DNA of 15,941 nt from Bacteroidetes bacterium UBA955 (GTDB taxonomy: Bacteria; Bacteroidota; Bacteroidia; NS11-12g; UBA955). The translations under genes were made by a program, and so were the position numbers. Within the stretch, counting starts at the first letter, position 1. Every line of letters begins with the position of its first letter. Positions 1-8,882 of this stretch are shown here, piece after piece. The notes beneath the pieces are model-generated. The model saw nothing but the letters and a program-made list of their open reading frames with translations, made no database searches and was not told the origin of the DNA. The stretch covers positions 4,743 to 20,683 of the forward strand of contig DBCP01000078.1 in assembly GCA_002293105.1 (NCBI GenBank), read 5' to 3'.

Positions 1-42
1 TGGGTGCCCTTCGCTTTGATAGCCAAAATTTTCCAACGCCAT
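1..42 (-). CDS. Possible start of a further minus-strand gene, cut by the window edge
   Basis: An ATG at 42-40 opens a frame of 14 codons (MALENFGYQSEGHP) that runs off the left edge. It would begin 14 bases after the stop of the DUF4920 lipoprotein gene on the same strand, as expected for a third gene of that operon. No Shine-Dalgarno sequence is visible, as with most genes here. Too little is visible to name a family, and the frame could be chance. Confidence 0.3.
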   Translation of the reverse strand, partial: MALENFGYQSEGHP

Positions 43-56
43 CAGCGTATAGAAAC

Positions 57-440
57 TTATTTAAATTTCACCCCAGTTGCCCGGAATTTGATTTCGATGG
101 TTCTGTCCTCCAAAGTGTCGCGATAAAAATGACCCTTGGCGTATAAATCTTTGTTGGCAATGTTCTTGGGAACGGTGAACACATCGCCAAAATCAACCGT
201 AACATTTTCATCGTCGGTTACGAAAGAAAACCAGCAACCTTCAGACTGACATACCTCGGCGACTTTGCCAAATAACACCGTTTCGGCCTTGTTTTCTTTG
301 GTGAATGCCTCCATGCCAACATTCACAGAAACCGCGTCATCCGAATTTACGGGATCGCCAATTTGGTTGATGGAAGTTTGATTACATGCCCCAAAAGCAA
401 GAGCCACAGAGAGGAATGCGAAGCGGATGGTTTTTTTCAT
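57..440 (-). CDS. DUF4920-family small lipoprotein
   Basis: A 127-residue predicted lipoprotein. A short N-terminus (KK, then hydrophobic residues 6-18) leads to Cys19 in the context FGAC, a relaxed lipobox, so the mature protein is probably lipid-anchored in the periplasm or outer membrane. The body has the features of the DUF4920 family: a G-K-V segment near residue 58, then VCQSEGCW with Cys64, Cys69 and Trp70, followed by beta-rich sequence ending in a second glycine near residue 123. The family has no established function that I know of; the two close cysteines could bind a metal or form a disulfide (inference). The gene starts 15 bases after the namZ stop on the same strand, so the two are probably co-transcribed and the protein may act in the periplasm alongside NamZ. 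Confidence 0.85.
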   Translation of the reverse strand: MKKTIRFAFLSVALAFGACNQTSINQIGDPVNSDDAVSVNVGMEAFTKENKAETVLFGKVAEVCQSEGCWFSFVTDDENVTVDFGDVFTVPKNIANKDLYAKGHFYRDTLEDRTIEIKFRATGVKFK

Positions 441-455
441 ATCACAAAGATAGTA

Positions 456-1781
456 TTAATTCAGACCCAAATTGGGATCAAACGGATACAACAAATAGGG
501 TTTTCTCTTTTTCAAAAATGCTTCTGTATCGGCTTGCCAAGAATCCCTGATTTCACTGGGTTTTAGGCCCTGTATGATCTGCTGCTTGAGCATCGTTGTA
601 CCCGCTAATTTGTCAAAAAATGAATTGAAGAACTTGGACTTATCGGGACATTCTTGATACAACATAACCAGCCACTCAATGTATAAGTGCTTGTAAGAAA
701 CGATGAATTCTGAGGCGAAGTTCGACAGCAATACGCCGTGACAAGTATCGCCCAGAAATGGGGGTGTTAGGGATTTACCCGCAATGGCGCGGGGCACAAA
801 ACTGTAGGTACCTTGCTTCAACCACGGTGCACCAAAACACTCGAACGGTTTATCGGTTCCCCGTCCCATACTCACATTGGTTCCTTCCAACAAACACAAT
901 GTAGGATAGAGATAGATGGCATTTTGGGTAGGCAAATTGGGCGATGGGGGCACTGGCAATTGATAGCTACGGTTGTGCGTATAATGGCTGCAAGGAATCA
1001 CGGTGAGTTTGCATGCCTTCCGTTTGGGTTGTATGCTATCCTTCAGCCAACCTTCGGCATTGATCATTTTGGCCAATTCTCCCAAGGTCATTCCGTGGAC
1101 GATGGGAATGGGGTGCACACCCACCATGCTTTTGAGTTGCGGTTGCAATAGGGGGCCATCCACATAAAATCCATTCGGATTGGGTCGATCGAGCACAATC
1201 AGCGGCTTGTTGTTGTCGGCACAAGCTTGCATGACGTAATGCAGGGTGGTGAGATAGGTATAAAATCGCGTTCCCACATCTTGGATGTCAAAGATCACCA
1301 CATCCATGTTTTTTAAGTCTTCAGCGGTGGGCTTTACGTGTTTTCCGTAGAGCGATATGATTTTGAGTCCCGTTTTCGCATCTACGTCGTTGTGAATGTG
1401 TGCGCCATTTTCGGCATCGCCCCGAAATCCATGCTCAGGGGCAAAAACACCGGTGATGTTCAGTCCGCGGGATTTTAGGGTATCGATCAGGTGTACATTG
1501 CCAATTTTTGACGTGGGGTTTGCTACGATTCCCACACGTTGGTTTCGGATAATGCTCCAATAGGCTGCTGTGTTCTCTGCGCCGACGCTAATTGGCGGCA
1601 TTGATAGATTGCTATTGGTAATGATATTTGATGGTTTCGCTTGGTTATAGGCAGGATTGGGTTGGGTAGGCTGGGCTTTTAAGCGTGCGACGGGGGTGAT
1701 ACAGAATGTAAGAATCGCTATTGTAAGGAGTGCGTTGAAAGAACTACCTTTGAAAGGCACAGTGGCTTGGGTTAAATTCAT
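456..1781 (-). CDS. namZ: Exo-beta-N-acetylmuramidase NamZ (DUF1343 / GH171)
   Basis: NamZ-family enzymes remove terminal N-acetylmuramic acid from peptidoglycan fragments, in cell-wall turnover or recycling. The protein (441 residues from the chosen start) has an N-terminal export signal: a basic residue near 11, a hydrophobic stretch at about 16-30 and an Ala-Gln junction near 36. The core carries the family hallmarks in order: VGIVANPTS, FAPEHGFRG, a DVDAKTG..I.SLYG segment, VVIFDIQDVGTRFYTY and a LDRPNPNG..VDGP segment. Length fits the family. Start choice: ATG at 1781 gives a normal signal peptide; ATG at 1796 is equally possible, and the frame stays open to 1892, but those residues look unlike a signal. 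Its 5' end overlaps the divergent permease gene by about 20-35 bases. It is followed after 15 bases by the DUF4920 gene. Confidence 0.9.
   Translation of the reverse strand: MNLTQATVPFKGSSFNALLTIAILTFCITPVARLKAQPTQPNPAYNQAKPSNIITNSNLSMPPISVGAENTAAYWSIIRNQRVGIVANPTSKIGNVHLIDTLKSRGLNITGVFAPEHGFRGDAENGAHIHNDVDAKTGLKIISLYGKHVKPTAEDLKNMDVVIFDIQDVGTRFYTYLTTLHYVMQACADNNKPLIVLDRPNPNGFYVDGPLLQPQLKSMVGVHPIPIVHGMTLGELAKMINAEGWLKDSIQPKRKACKLTVIPCSHYTHNRSYQLPVPPSPNLPTQNAIYLYPTLCLLEGTNVSMGRGTDKPFECFGAPWLKQGTYSFVPRAIAGKSLTPPFLGDTCHGVLLSNFASEFIVSYKHLYIEWLVMLYQECPDKSKFFNSFFDKLAGTTMLKQQIIQGLKPSEIRDSWQADTEAFLKKRKPYLLYPFDPNLGLN
1721..1752 (+). promoter_or_regulatory. Predicted Bacteroidota promoter for the FtsX/LolC-type permease
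   Basis: TTG at 1721-1723, a 21-base spacer, then TACCTTTG at 1745-1752, an exact TAnnTTTG match. It sits 9 bases before the proposed GTG start at 1762, which would leave only a few bases of leader. The whole element lies inside the signal-peptide coding part of namZ on the other strand. Assignment rests on consensus match and position only. Confidence 0.45.
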
Positions 1782-3003
1782 AGCGTTTCGGTTCATGGGT
1801 GATGGGGGCAATTCCTTCTCCAAAAATATGATGCGTTTGGCAATTTCCGCTGTTTCTTTAAGCGTTGCCACCATGATTGTGACAATTGCCACGGTAAAGG
1901 GATTCCAAAATGGGATTCGGAATAAGGTGGTGCAGGTACATGGCAGTTATATTGTTGATCATGCTGCCAATGTGGAAGGTGCGGAACCGATGGTGGTATC
2001 GTCTATTCATTTGCCCAAGTTTGTTAATCAGGCACAATCGCCACAGGGTATTTTGCCTGCGGGCGTGAAGCATATGGCGATTTCTGCGAGCAAGGCTTGT
2101 ATCGTGAAGGGCGATAGCGAGTTGGATGGTGTTGTTGCCAAGGGGATGTCGCACCGCGATTTTCAATTTGGGATGTCGGGATTTGTGACAAAGCGATGTG
2201 CAGGTGCTGAGCCTGACAGCAAATGGGTCTATATTTCCCAGGCGATGGCCGATCGATTGCGGTTGGATACGGGGGATCAGCTCACTTTGGTTTTTTTTGT
2301 AAACGATAGTTTTGGCAGGGGGAGGCCGCGCGCAGCGCGGCCGCTCATCGCCGGATTGTTTGAAACAGGGATTGAACAGATCGATAACCAAGTTGTCTAT
2401 ACAGACCTTTCACTGGTTCAGAAATACCTAGACGTAAAACCCGGGTTTACCCAAATCGAAATCTGGGAAGCCGATCATACACCCATCGATCCACTCGCGC
2501 TGTCTATGCAATTGCCCGCAGGGATGTTGCGTATTTCGGATTCCCGACAATTTCACAGACAGATTTATGATTGGTTGGCCATCCTCAATACCAATGTTTG
2601 GGTGATTTTGATCTTGATGGCGCTTGTAGCCATCATTGCCATGTCGACCATTCTGTTGATATTAATGGTTGAAAAAACGGCGTTTGTAGGCATTGCCCAA
2701 GCCATGGGTAGTAGTATCGGACAAATCCAACGCGTTTTCCTTTGGCAGTCGGCCTATATTGTATCTATTGGTGTAGTGTTGGGTAATTTACTTGCCATCG
2801 CCTTGTGCCTCTTTCAAGACAAAACCCATTTTCTCACCCTAAACCAAGATGTGTATTTTGTGAAATATGTGATGGTTGATTTGGATCCCTGGTCGATTCT
2901 GTTGGTTAATGTGGGGATCATCGCTGCCAGCATCATCGCCGCTGTGCTACCCGTACAATGGATAAAGCGGATGACCCCTTCCAGAGCCATCCGCTTTCAA
3001 TAG
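1762..3003 (+). CDS. LolC/E-FtsX-type ABC transporter permease
   Basis: An inner-membrane permease of the MacB/LolC/FtsX superfamily, 413 residues from the chosen start. The layout is typical: one N-terminal membrane segment (about 25-47), a large periplasmic domain (about 50-270), then three C-terminal segments (about 278-302, 324-351, 377-398). The motif AMGSS..QI.RVFLWQ between the second and third segments matches this superfamily. Bacteroidota homologs begin with an FIA-R-F block followed by a Gly-rich loop and 'MRIA'; here the same block (FIAFRF, GDGG, MMRLA) starts at residue 6, which favours GTG 1762 over ATG 1657 or ATG 1795. Substrate unknown: lipoprotein release (LolC-like) is possible but no ATPase gene is adjacent. 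A GC-rich palindrome interrupts the periplasmic domain at residues 188-194. The gene ends 15 bases before the convergent gyrB stop. Confidence 0.85.
   Translation: MAWVKFIAFRFMGDGGNSFSKNMMRLAISAVSLSVATMIVTIATVKGFQNGIRNKVVQVHGSYIVDHAANVEGAEPMVVSSIHLPKFVNQAQSPQGILPAGVKHMAISASKACIVKGDSELDGVVAKGMSHRDFQFGMSGFVTKRCAGAEPDSKWVYISQAMADRLRLDTGDQLTLVFFVNDSFGRGRPRAARPLIAGLFETGIEQIDNQVVYTDLSLVQKYLDVKPGFTQIEIWEADHTPIDPLALSMQLPAGMLRISDSRQFHRQIYDWLAILNTNVWVILILMALVAIIAMSTILLILMVEKTAFVGIAQAMGSSIGQIQRVFLWQSAYIVSIGVVLGNLLAIALCLFQDKTHFLTLNQDVYFVKYVMVDLDPWSILLVNVGIIAASIIAAVLPVQWIKRMTPSRAIRFQ
1821..1828 (-). promoter_or_regulatory. Possible -7 element for namZ
   Basis: Read on the minus strand this is TATTTTTG, an exact TAnnTTTG match, 24 bases before the ATG at 1796 and 39 before the ATG at 1781. 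No TTTG/TTG is found at the expected 19-21 bases further upstream, so support is partial. It lies inside the permease coding sequence. Confidence 0.28.
2324..2342. repeat. GC-rich perfect palindrome inside the permease gene
   Basis: Arms GGCCGCGC (2324-2331) and GCGCGGCC (2335-2342) pair perfectly around a 3-base GCA loop. The segment is almost entirely G/C in a moderately AT-rich gene, and it overlaps a NotI-type GCGGCCGC at 2337-2344. In frame it encodes a GRPRAARP-like stretch, where homologs as I remember them have a shorter basic/aromatic linker before the conserved GLFETG segment. It could be a dispersed palindromic element inserted in frame, or a local composition quirk. Confidence 0.65.
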
Positions 3004-3018
3004 TCAATTCGTTAAAAT

Positions 3019-4986
<1,968 letters not shown>

Positions 4987-5045
4987 TTAATTGATTCGTA
5001 AAAATACCCATTAAACCCGCCAATACAGCGGAAACGAGCCGATGA

Positions 5046-5054
5046 TTATCCACA
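5046..5054 (+). promoter_or_regulatory. Single DnaA-box match upstream of gyrB
   Basis: TTATCCACA is a perfect match to the strong DnaA box. It lies in the intergenic gap between the TolC-type gene and gyrB, about 72 bases upstream of the gyrB start. No second copy was noticed nearby and there is no AT-rich unwinding element, so this is not an origin. It could be a DnaA regulatory site for gyrB or a chance hit. Confidence 0.3.
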
Positions 5055-5079
5055 ATTTAACAACGAGGTAACAAAGGAT

Positions 5080-6552
5080 TTAGTTGCGTGAAAGCCACCC
5101 CAAGTAGTGTAGGTAGGAGATACCTGAAAGCTGATATTGAAATTTGTATTCCAATGCCAATAAATTTAGGTCCAATAAACGCATTTCACGGGTATTCAGC
5201 ACAAAAAAGTTCACATCGCCCGCTTCCAGCCTGCGTGCTTCCATATCATATAGCTTGCGTTGATTCTCACTCACGCCTAACCATTGATCGAACTGGCTTT
5301 TTTGCACCTGGAACTCCTGCAACAATGCAGAGGATTTAACCGAATAATTGCGCTGTTTGTTATCAACCTCCAACTTCGCATTTTCCAGTGCCAACTGCAT
5401 TTGGCGGTACTGACCGCGCTGTTGTTTTAAGAACAAACTCGACTGAAAACCCAGTCCGAAACCCGTACTTTGTGTGGCCGTGCTGGGCGATATTCTCCAA
5501 GCCGCATCGGGTTGATAGTAACCATATTGCAGATTTAAACTGGGCAACATTTGGTTTTTGGCTAAGTTGAATTCCAATTGTTGCGATGCTACTTTTAACA
5601 AACTCATGCGCAGCGCTGGTTGTAAAATCTCTGTATTCTGAGGGTTGTTGATGTAACTCGCTGCTTCAGAAACCATGCTATCAATCCAAGCCAATCCTGC
5701 AGACGTAGGGTATACGGTATTCATTGGCTCTATTGGCACACCGGATTCATCCCATAAGTACATGCTCAACATCAAACGCTGTTTCTCTTTTTTCCAAATC
5801 GCCAAATCGTATTTGGCTTTGTATTGTTGCCACTGAACAAATGTCTCGAGCGTATCCACACTCGTTCCTGCGCCTGATTCATAGAGTTTCCTCAAGCCCC
5901 GTTGTCGTTCAGTAGCCAATCGCAACACCCCTTCAATCTGCTCTGCCGATTCATGAGCAAGTAACCACTGGGCGTATTCGGTAAAAACATCACTGACCAA
6001 ATTGTTGATCCATTGGTCGCGCTCAGCCAAACTCATCTTTACGTTGATTTTAGCCTTTCCAAGCGCCGTTCTCCGGTAATCTGTGATCAATCCCTTTAAT
6101 AAGGGGAGTTCTGCGCCTAGCGACAGAGAACCTGCCTCACCCACTTGGGTTTTATTGAACGGATTGGATATGCTTATCCCGCCACCAAAATAATTGGGTA
6201 AATACACATCCAAATTCTGGTTTCGGTAAAATTTGTTGCTACCCTCGTTTTTGTTGCTGCGATAAATCGATACGCTAGGATCAAACGCACCCCTTGAAAC
6301 AAGTAATTCCGCTTTGGCAATGGGCAAGTAGTTATTTGCCTGTTTCAATACCGGATGGTTTTTCATCACCCAATACAGCACATCAGAAAAGGGAAGTGCA
6401 CTGTTCGCTGCGGTCAATTGCTTTGATGAATCAATCTCGGTCTGCTTAATTTCGCCACCAAGAACAACGCCGCCAAACAAGGGTGCTGCTGACAGGCTCA
6501 AAACCATACAGCTGGAAATCAACGACTTGCAGAGTGAGCGCGGTCTCATCAT
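5080..6552 (-). CDS. TolC-family outer-membrane efflux/secretion channel
   Basis: A 490-residue outer membrane factor, the trimeric channel that completes type I secretion or tripartite efflux. An export signal occupies about residues 1-32 (Arg/Lys-containing start, hydrophobic stretch, small residues). The mature part has the duplicated OEP pattern: a first repeat beginning near 56 (FSDVLYWVMKNHPVLKQA) with a beta segment FDPSVSIYR, and a second one after residue 325 (ILQPALRMSLLKVA..QLEF) with LPSLNLQYGYY. Helical heptad-rich stretches lie between and after them. ATG 6552 overlaps the stop of the adaptor gene by 4 bases; the next codon is also ATG. Last gene of the exporter operon, with the gyrB promoter region beyond it. 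The exported substrate cannot be told from sequence. Confidence 0.87.
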   Translation of the reverse strand: MMRPRSLCKSLISSCMVLSLSAAPLFGGVVLGGEIKQTEIDSSKQLTAANSALPFSDVLYWVMKNHPVLKQANNYLPIAKAELLVSRGAFDPSVSIYRSNKNEGSNKFYRNQNLDVYLPNYFGGGISISNPFNKTQVGEAGSLSLGAELPLLKGLITDYRRTALGKAKINVKMSLAERDQWINNLVSDVFTEYAQWLLAHESAEQIEGVLRLATERQRGLRKLYESGAGTSVDTLETFVQWQQYKAKYDLAIWKKEKQRLMLSMYLWDESGVPIEPMNTVYPTSAGLAWIDSMVSEAASYINNPQNTEILQPALRMSLLKVASQQLEFNLAKNQMLPSLNLQYGYYQPDAAWRISPSTATQSTGFGLGFQSSLFLKQQRGQYRQMQLALENAKLEVDNKQRNYSVKSSALLQEFQVQKSQFDQWLGVSENQRKLYDMEARRLEAGDVNFFVLNTREMRLLDLNLLALEYKFQYQLSGISYLHYLGWLSRN

Positions 6553-7868
6553 TTGGTTTTCTTAGAATCTTCGGGCTCTGGTTTGTAGAAATCGGCTGGG
6601 AACCCGTTCAGAACCCGCCACAATTCATACCAAATAGGTACAGTCTTCAACAGCATGTAACCCCGCGCACCCACACCAATTTTTAATGCTGAGGGCCAGG
6701 CTTTTCTCTTGGTATCGGCCTTCACCAACACGCGATACTTCCCATCGGTATCCATCATGTTGTCAACGCCATAAACTTTGCCTTGAAATGTGCCAAAACT
6801 TGCCGCCGGCCAACCACTGAATACAACTGTTGGCCATCCATCAAACACAAAATTTACGCTTTCTCCAATATCCACCAAGGGCATGTCGTTCGGTGCTATT
6901 TTTAACTCAACGGCCAGCGACGCCCCGTCGGGAACAATGGTACAAATCGATTGTCCTTCCTTCACCGTTTCATTTAACCCCATGATATTGGTTTTAGACA
7001 CATAGCCATCCTGCGGCGCTGTGATCACATAGAAACCGTTTCGAATGTTATAGTTGTTGTAATTGTTCCGGAGCTTGCTTACTTCGGCCTCTGTTTCTAA
7101 CTGCGCTGAAATGGCAGAAAAACGATCGCTTTCGGCCTTGGCCAACTTCTCGCCGTACTCAGATCGGACATTTCTGAATTCAATTTTTGCCGTTTCTACT
7201 GCGTTCTGTCCGCTTCGCACCTTGGCTTCTAGTCCAATTTTTTTGGCGATGGCATCTTGATATTTCAGTCGGCGATTCTCTACTTCCAAAGAACTTCTTA
7301 AATTTTCCGTAGCCAATCCACTGTCGCGCTCGTATTGTTTCTTGGCGATATTAACGCCCGTGATTGCCGCAGTAAGATCTGCTTGAATCTCCTTCAATTT
7401 GAATTGCTCTTGCTCAATTTTGTTTGATGCCTTCGATTGTGATAAATCACGGTTGTTCTCCAACTGATTGATTTGGTCGTTGATTGCATCGATTTTACTC
7501 GCGTAGCTCAATACCGATTTTTCCTTCGCATTGATCTGTAATTCTGTTTGCTCTAGCAATTTGGGATCCAAATACTCGGTCTTAATCTCCGTCAAAACCA
7601 CCACGGTATCGCCCTTTTTGATAAAGTCGCCTTCTTTGATTCTCCAAACACTCACCCGCCCAGCGATGTTGGTCTGCACTTCTTGTGGGCGTTGGTCGGG
7701 GAGTAGGGTGATTACCTTACCTGTGGCCTGGATATTCTGACGCCAAGGCAAGAACAATCCCAACAAAACAACCACCAGTAATATGCGCAATCGAAAAATG
7801 ATCGTTTTTCCTACCCAAACACTGTCTTTCAACCAATACTGCGGGATTTTTTTGCTTTTGGTCTTCAT
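6549..7868 (-). CDS. HlyD-type periplasmic adaptor (membrane fusion protein)
   Basis: A 439-residue adaptor that links an inner-membrane pump to a TolC-type channel. Residues 1-23 are cytoplasmic and basic, then one membrane anchor (about 24-42). A first half-lipoyl segment follows (QATGKV near 47-52; then AGRVSVWRIKEGDFIKKGDTV at about 70-90). A long, Lys/Glu/Gln-rich region of about 100-275 is predicted to form the coiled-coil hairpin. The second half-lipoyl reads ITAPQDGYVSKT and NETVKEGQSICTIVP, and a beta-barrel part closes the protein. Start: ATG 7868 overlaps the stop of the ABC membrane gene as ATGA; an ATG at 7883 in the same frame would lie inside that gene and adds only five residues. 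The 4-base overlaps at both ends indicate translational coupling within the trio. Confidence 0.9.
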   Translation of the reverse strand: MKTKSKKIPQYWLKDSVWVGKTIIFRLRILLVVVLLGLFLPWRQNIQATGKVITLLPDQRPQEVQTNIAGRVSVWRIKEGDFIKKGDTVVVLTEIKTEYLDPKLLEQTELQINAKEKSVLSYASKIDAINDQINQLENNRDLSQSKASNKIEQEQFKLKEIQADLTAAITGVNIAKKQYERDSGLATENLRSSLEVENRRLKYQDAIAKKIGLEAKVRSGQNAVETAKIEFRNVRSEYGEKLAKAESDRFSAISAQLETEAEVSKLRNNYNNYNIRNGFYVITAPQDGYVSKTNIMGLNETVKEGQSICTIVPDGASLAVELKIAPNDMPLVDIGESVNFVFDGWPTVVFSGWPAASFGTFQGKVYGVDNMMDTDGKYRVLVKADTKRKAWPSALKIGVGARGYMLLKTVPIWYELWRVLNGFPADFYKPEPEDSKKTK

Positions 7869-8842
7869 ATGCTTGCCTCCCATTTTTTGGATAAGTCAAT
7901 ACTATTCAACTTTTCAAGCGCTACACCGCTATCGTAGATATTCTCAACAGACAAAATGAGCTTTTCTGTCGCATCCAACAAGGTGATGATCAAAATTTCC
8001 GATGCCAAAAACTGACCCAAGCTGATTTGGTTGTTTACCAATAAATAGCTACCCACTATCAGCATGATGGCTGTCAACAGTGTTTTCGTAAAAATCCCGA
8101 ACTTGGCTTGTCGATAGAGTACTTTAAAATGCTCTTCCCGATATTTCACATAATTTTCAACTGAGTTATGGAAATTATCCAACTGAATTTGCTCCTTGGT
8201 AGTATCGTTTTCAGCCTCCGTGAGAGACAAAATGCTCTCATACGTCGCGAATTTCATGTTGCTTTCCGATCGCGCAGTTTCAAATCCAGATTTCCAAGTT
8301 AACCTGAAACCCATGATGATTGCCAATGTGATTCCAATCCCCACCAACAAGAAAACGGGGTGGTAAATTGTCAACAGCAAGATCCCCACAACAATTTGTA
8401 ATGCACTTTTGGTAAAGTCTGCCAGCAACTTTGAAAAAGCTTTTTGGAAGGTCACAATGTCTAAGAATTTGCGTGCTTTTATCGACAGCTCATTCGCAGA
8501 CATTGTGTTGTTCAATTGTGCGATAGATTCCTTGTAAATCCATGCATATCTTACAAATAGCTTCTTTTGAATGCTATCGAGGATACTCATTTGGGCCAAT
8601 TTTGTAGCGCCCGTAAACGACACAAAAGTGGTGGTTACAATCACGATAATTACCCAACTAGAGCTCAATTTTCCCGCCATGACCGTACCAACTAAGGCTT
8701 GAATGCCGAGCGGAATTGCCAAACTCAACAAGCCCGATACGATGGCGTAGATCAAAATGAATTGGATGTTCTTTTTCTCTTTAAGGACCCAATTCCACAC
8801 CAAGGAAATTGGGGTAGGAGATACTTGTTTGTCCTGTACCAT
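7865..8842 (-). CDS. ABC exporter transmembrane domain protein without an ATPase domain
   Basis: A 325-residue protein that matches only the membrane half of a type I (exporter-fold) ABC transporter. Six membrane segments are visible at about 27-52, 62-80, 140-158, 160-178, 247-268 and 276-292, with the long cytoplasmic helices between them usual for the fold. The chain ends 'KLNSIDLSKKWEASI', where a linker normally leads into the nucleotide-binding domain. No Walker A, ABC signature, Walker B or H-loop is present here or in the adjoining genes, nor a C39 peptidase domain at the front. The stop codon overlaps the adaptor ATG by 4 bases, so this end looks settled rather than freshly broken. 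Start ATG 8842 was chosen because upstream in-frame codons run into the sugar-transferase gene. It must borrow an ATPase from elsewhere, pair with a full ABC protein, or act unconventionally (inference). Confidence 0.83.
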   Translation of the reverse strand: MVQDKQVSPTPISLVWNWVLKEKKNIQFILIYAIVSGLLSLAIPLGIQALVGTVMAGKLSSSWVIIVIVTTTFVSFTGATKLAQMSILDSIQKKLFVRYAWIYKESIAQLNNTMSANELSIKARKFLDIVTFQKAFSKLLADFTKSALQIVVGILLLTIYHPVFLLVGIGITLAIIMGFRLTWKSGFETARSESNMKFATYESILSLTEAENDTTKEQIQLDNFHNSVENYVKYREEHFKVLYRQAKFGIFTKTLLTAIMLIVGSYLLVNNQISLGQFLASEILIITLLDATEKLILSVENIYDSGVALEKLNSIDLSKKWEASI

Positions 8843-8856
8843 TGTGTATGCTAGAA

Positions 8857-8864
8857 CAAATTTA
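8857..8864 (-). promoter_or_regulatory. Possible -7 element for the exporter trio
   Basis: On the minus strand this reads TAAATTTG, an exact TAnnTTTG match in the 40-base gap before the ABC membrane gene, 14 bases from its ATG. No TTTG/TTG lies 19-21 bases upstream, so it is only half a promoter. It could let the trio be expressed separately from the sugar transferase. Confidence 0.25.
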
Positions 8865-8882
8865 CGAAGAAAAAGTTGCCCT

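Noticed and set aside
2291..2298. Run of eight T in the permease gene as a phase-variation tract
   Set aside because: Eight is short for slippage switching, the frame is intact, and the family is not known to phase-vary.
1858..2391. Long antisense open frames, such as 177 codons opposite the permease gene and 154 codons opposite gyrB (4317-4781)
   Set aside because: Their translations are low-complexity shadows of well-supported genes, with no recognisable domain.
5017..5031. Small hairpin (CCGC/GCGG, 7-base loop) between the TolC-type gene and gyrB as a terminator or attenuator
   Set aside because: The stem is only four to five pairs and no T-run follows directly on either strand.
5041..5060. 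Replication origin near gyrB
   Set aside because: Only one DnaA box is seen, with no cluster, no AT-rich unwinding region and no dnaA gene nearby.
7865..7900. Frameshift that might hide a missing ATPase domain after the ABC membrane gene
   Set aside because: The sequence beyond the stop is fully accounted for by the adaptor gene; no Walker or signature motif appears in any frame downstream.
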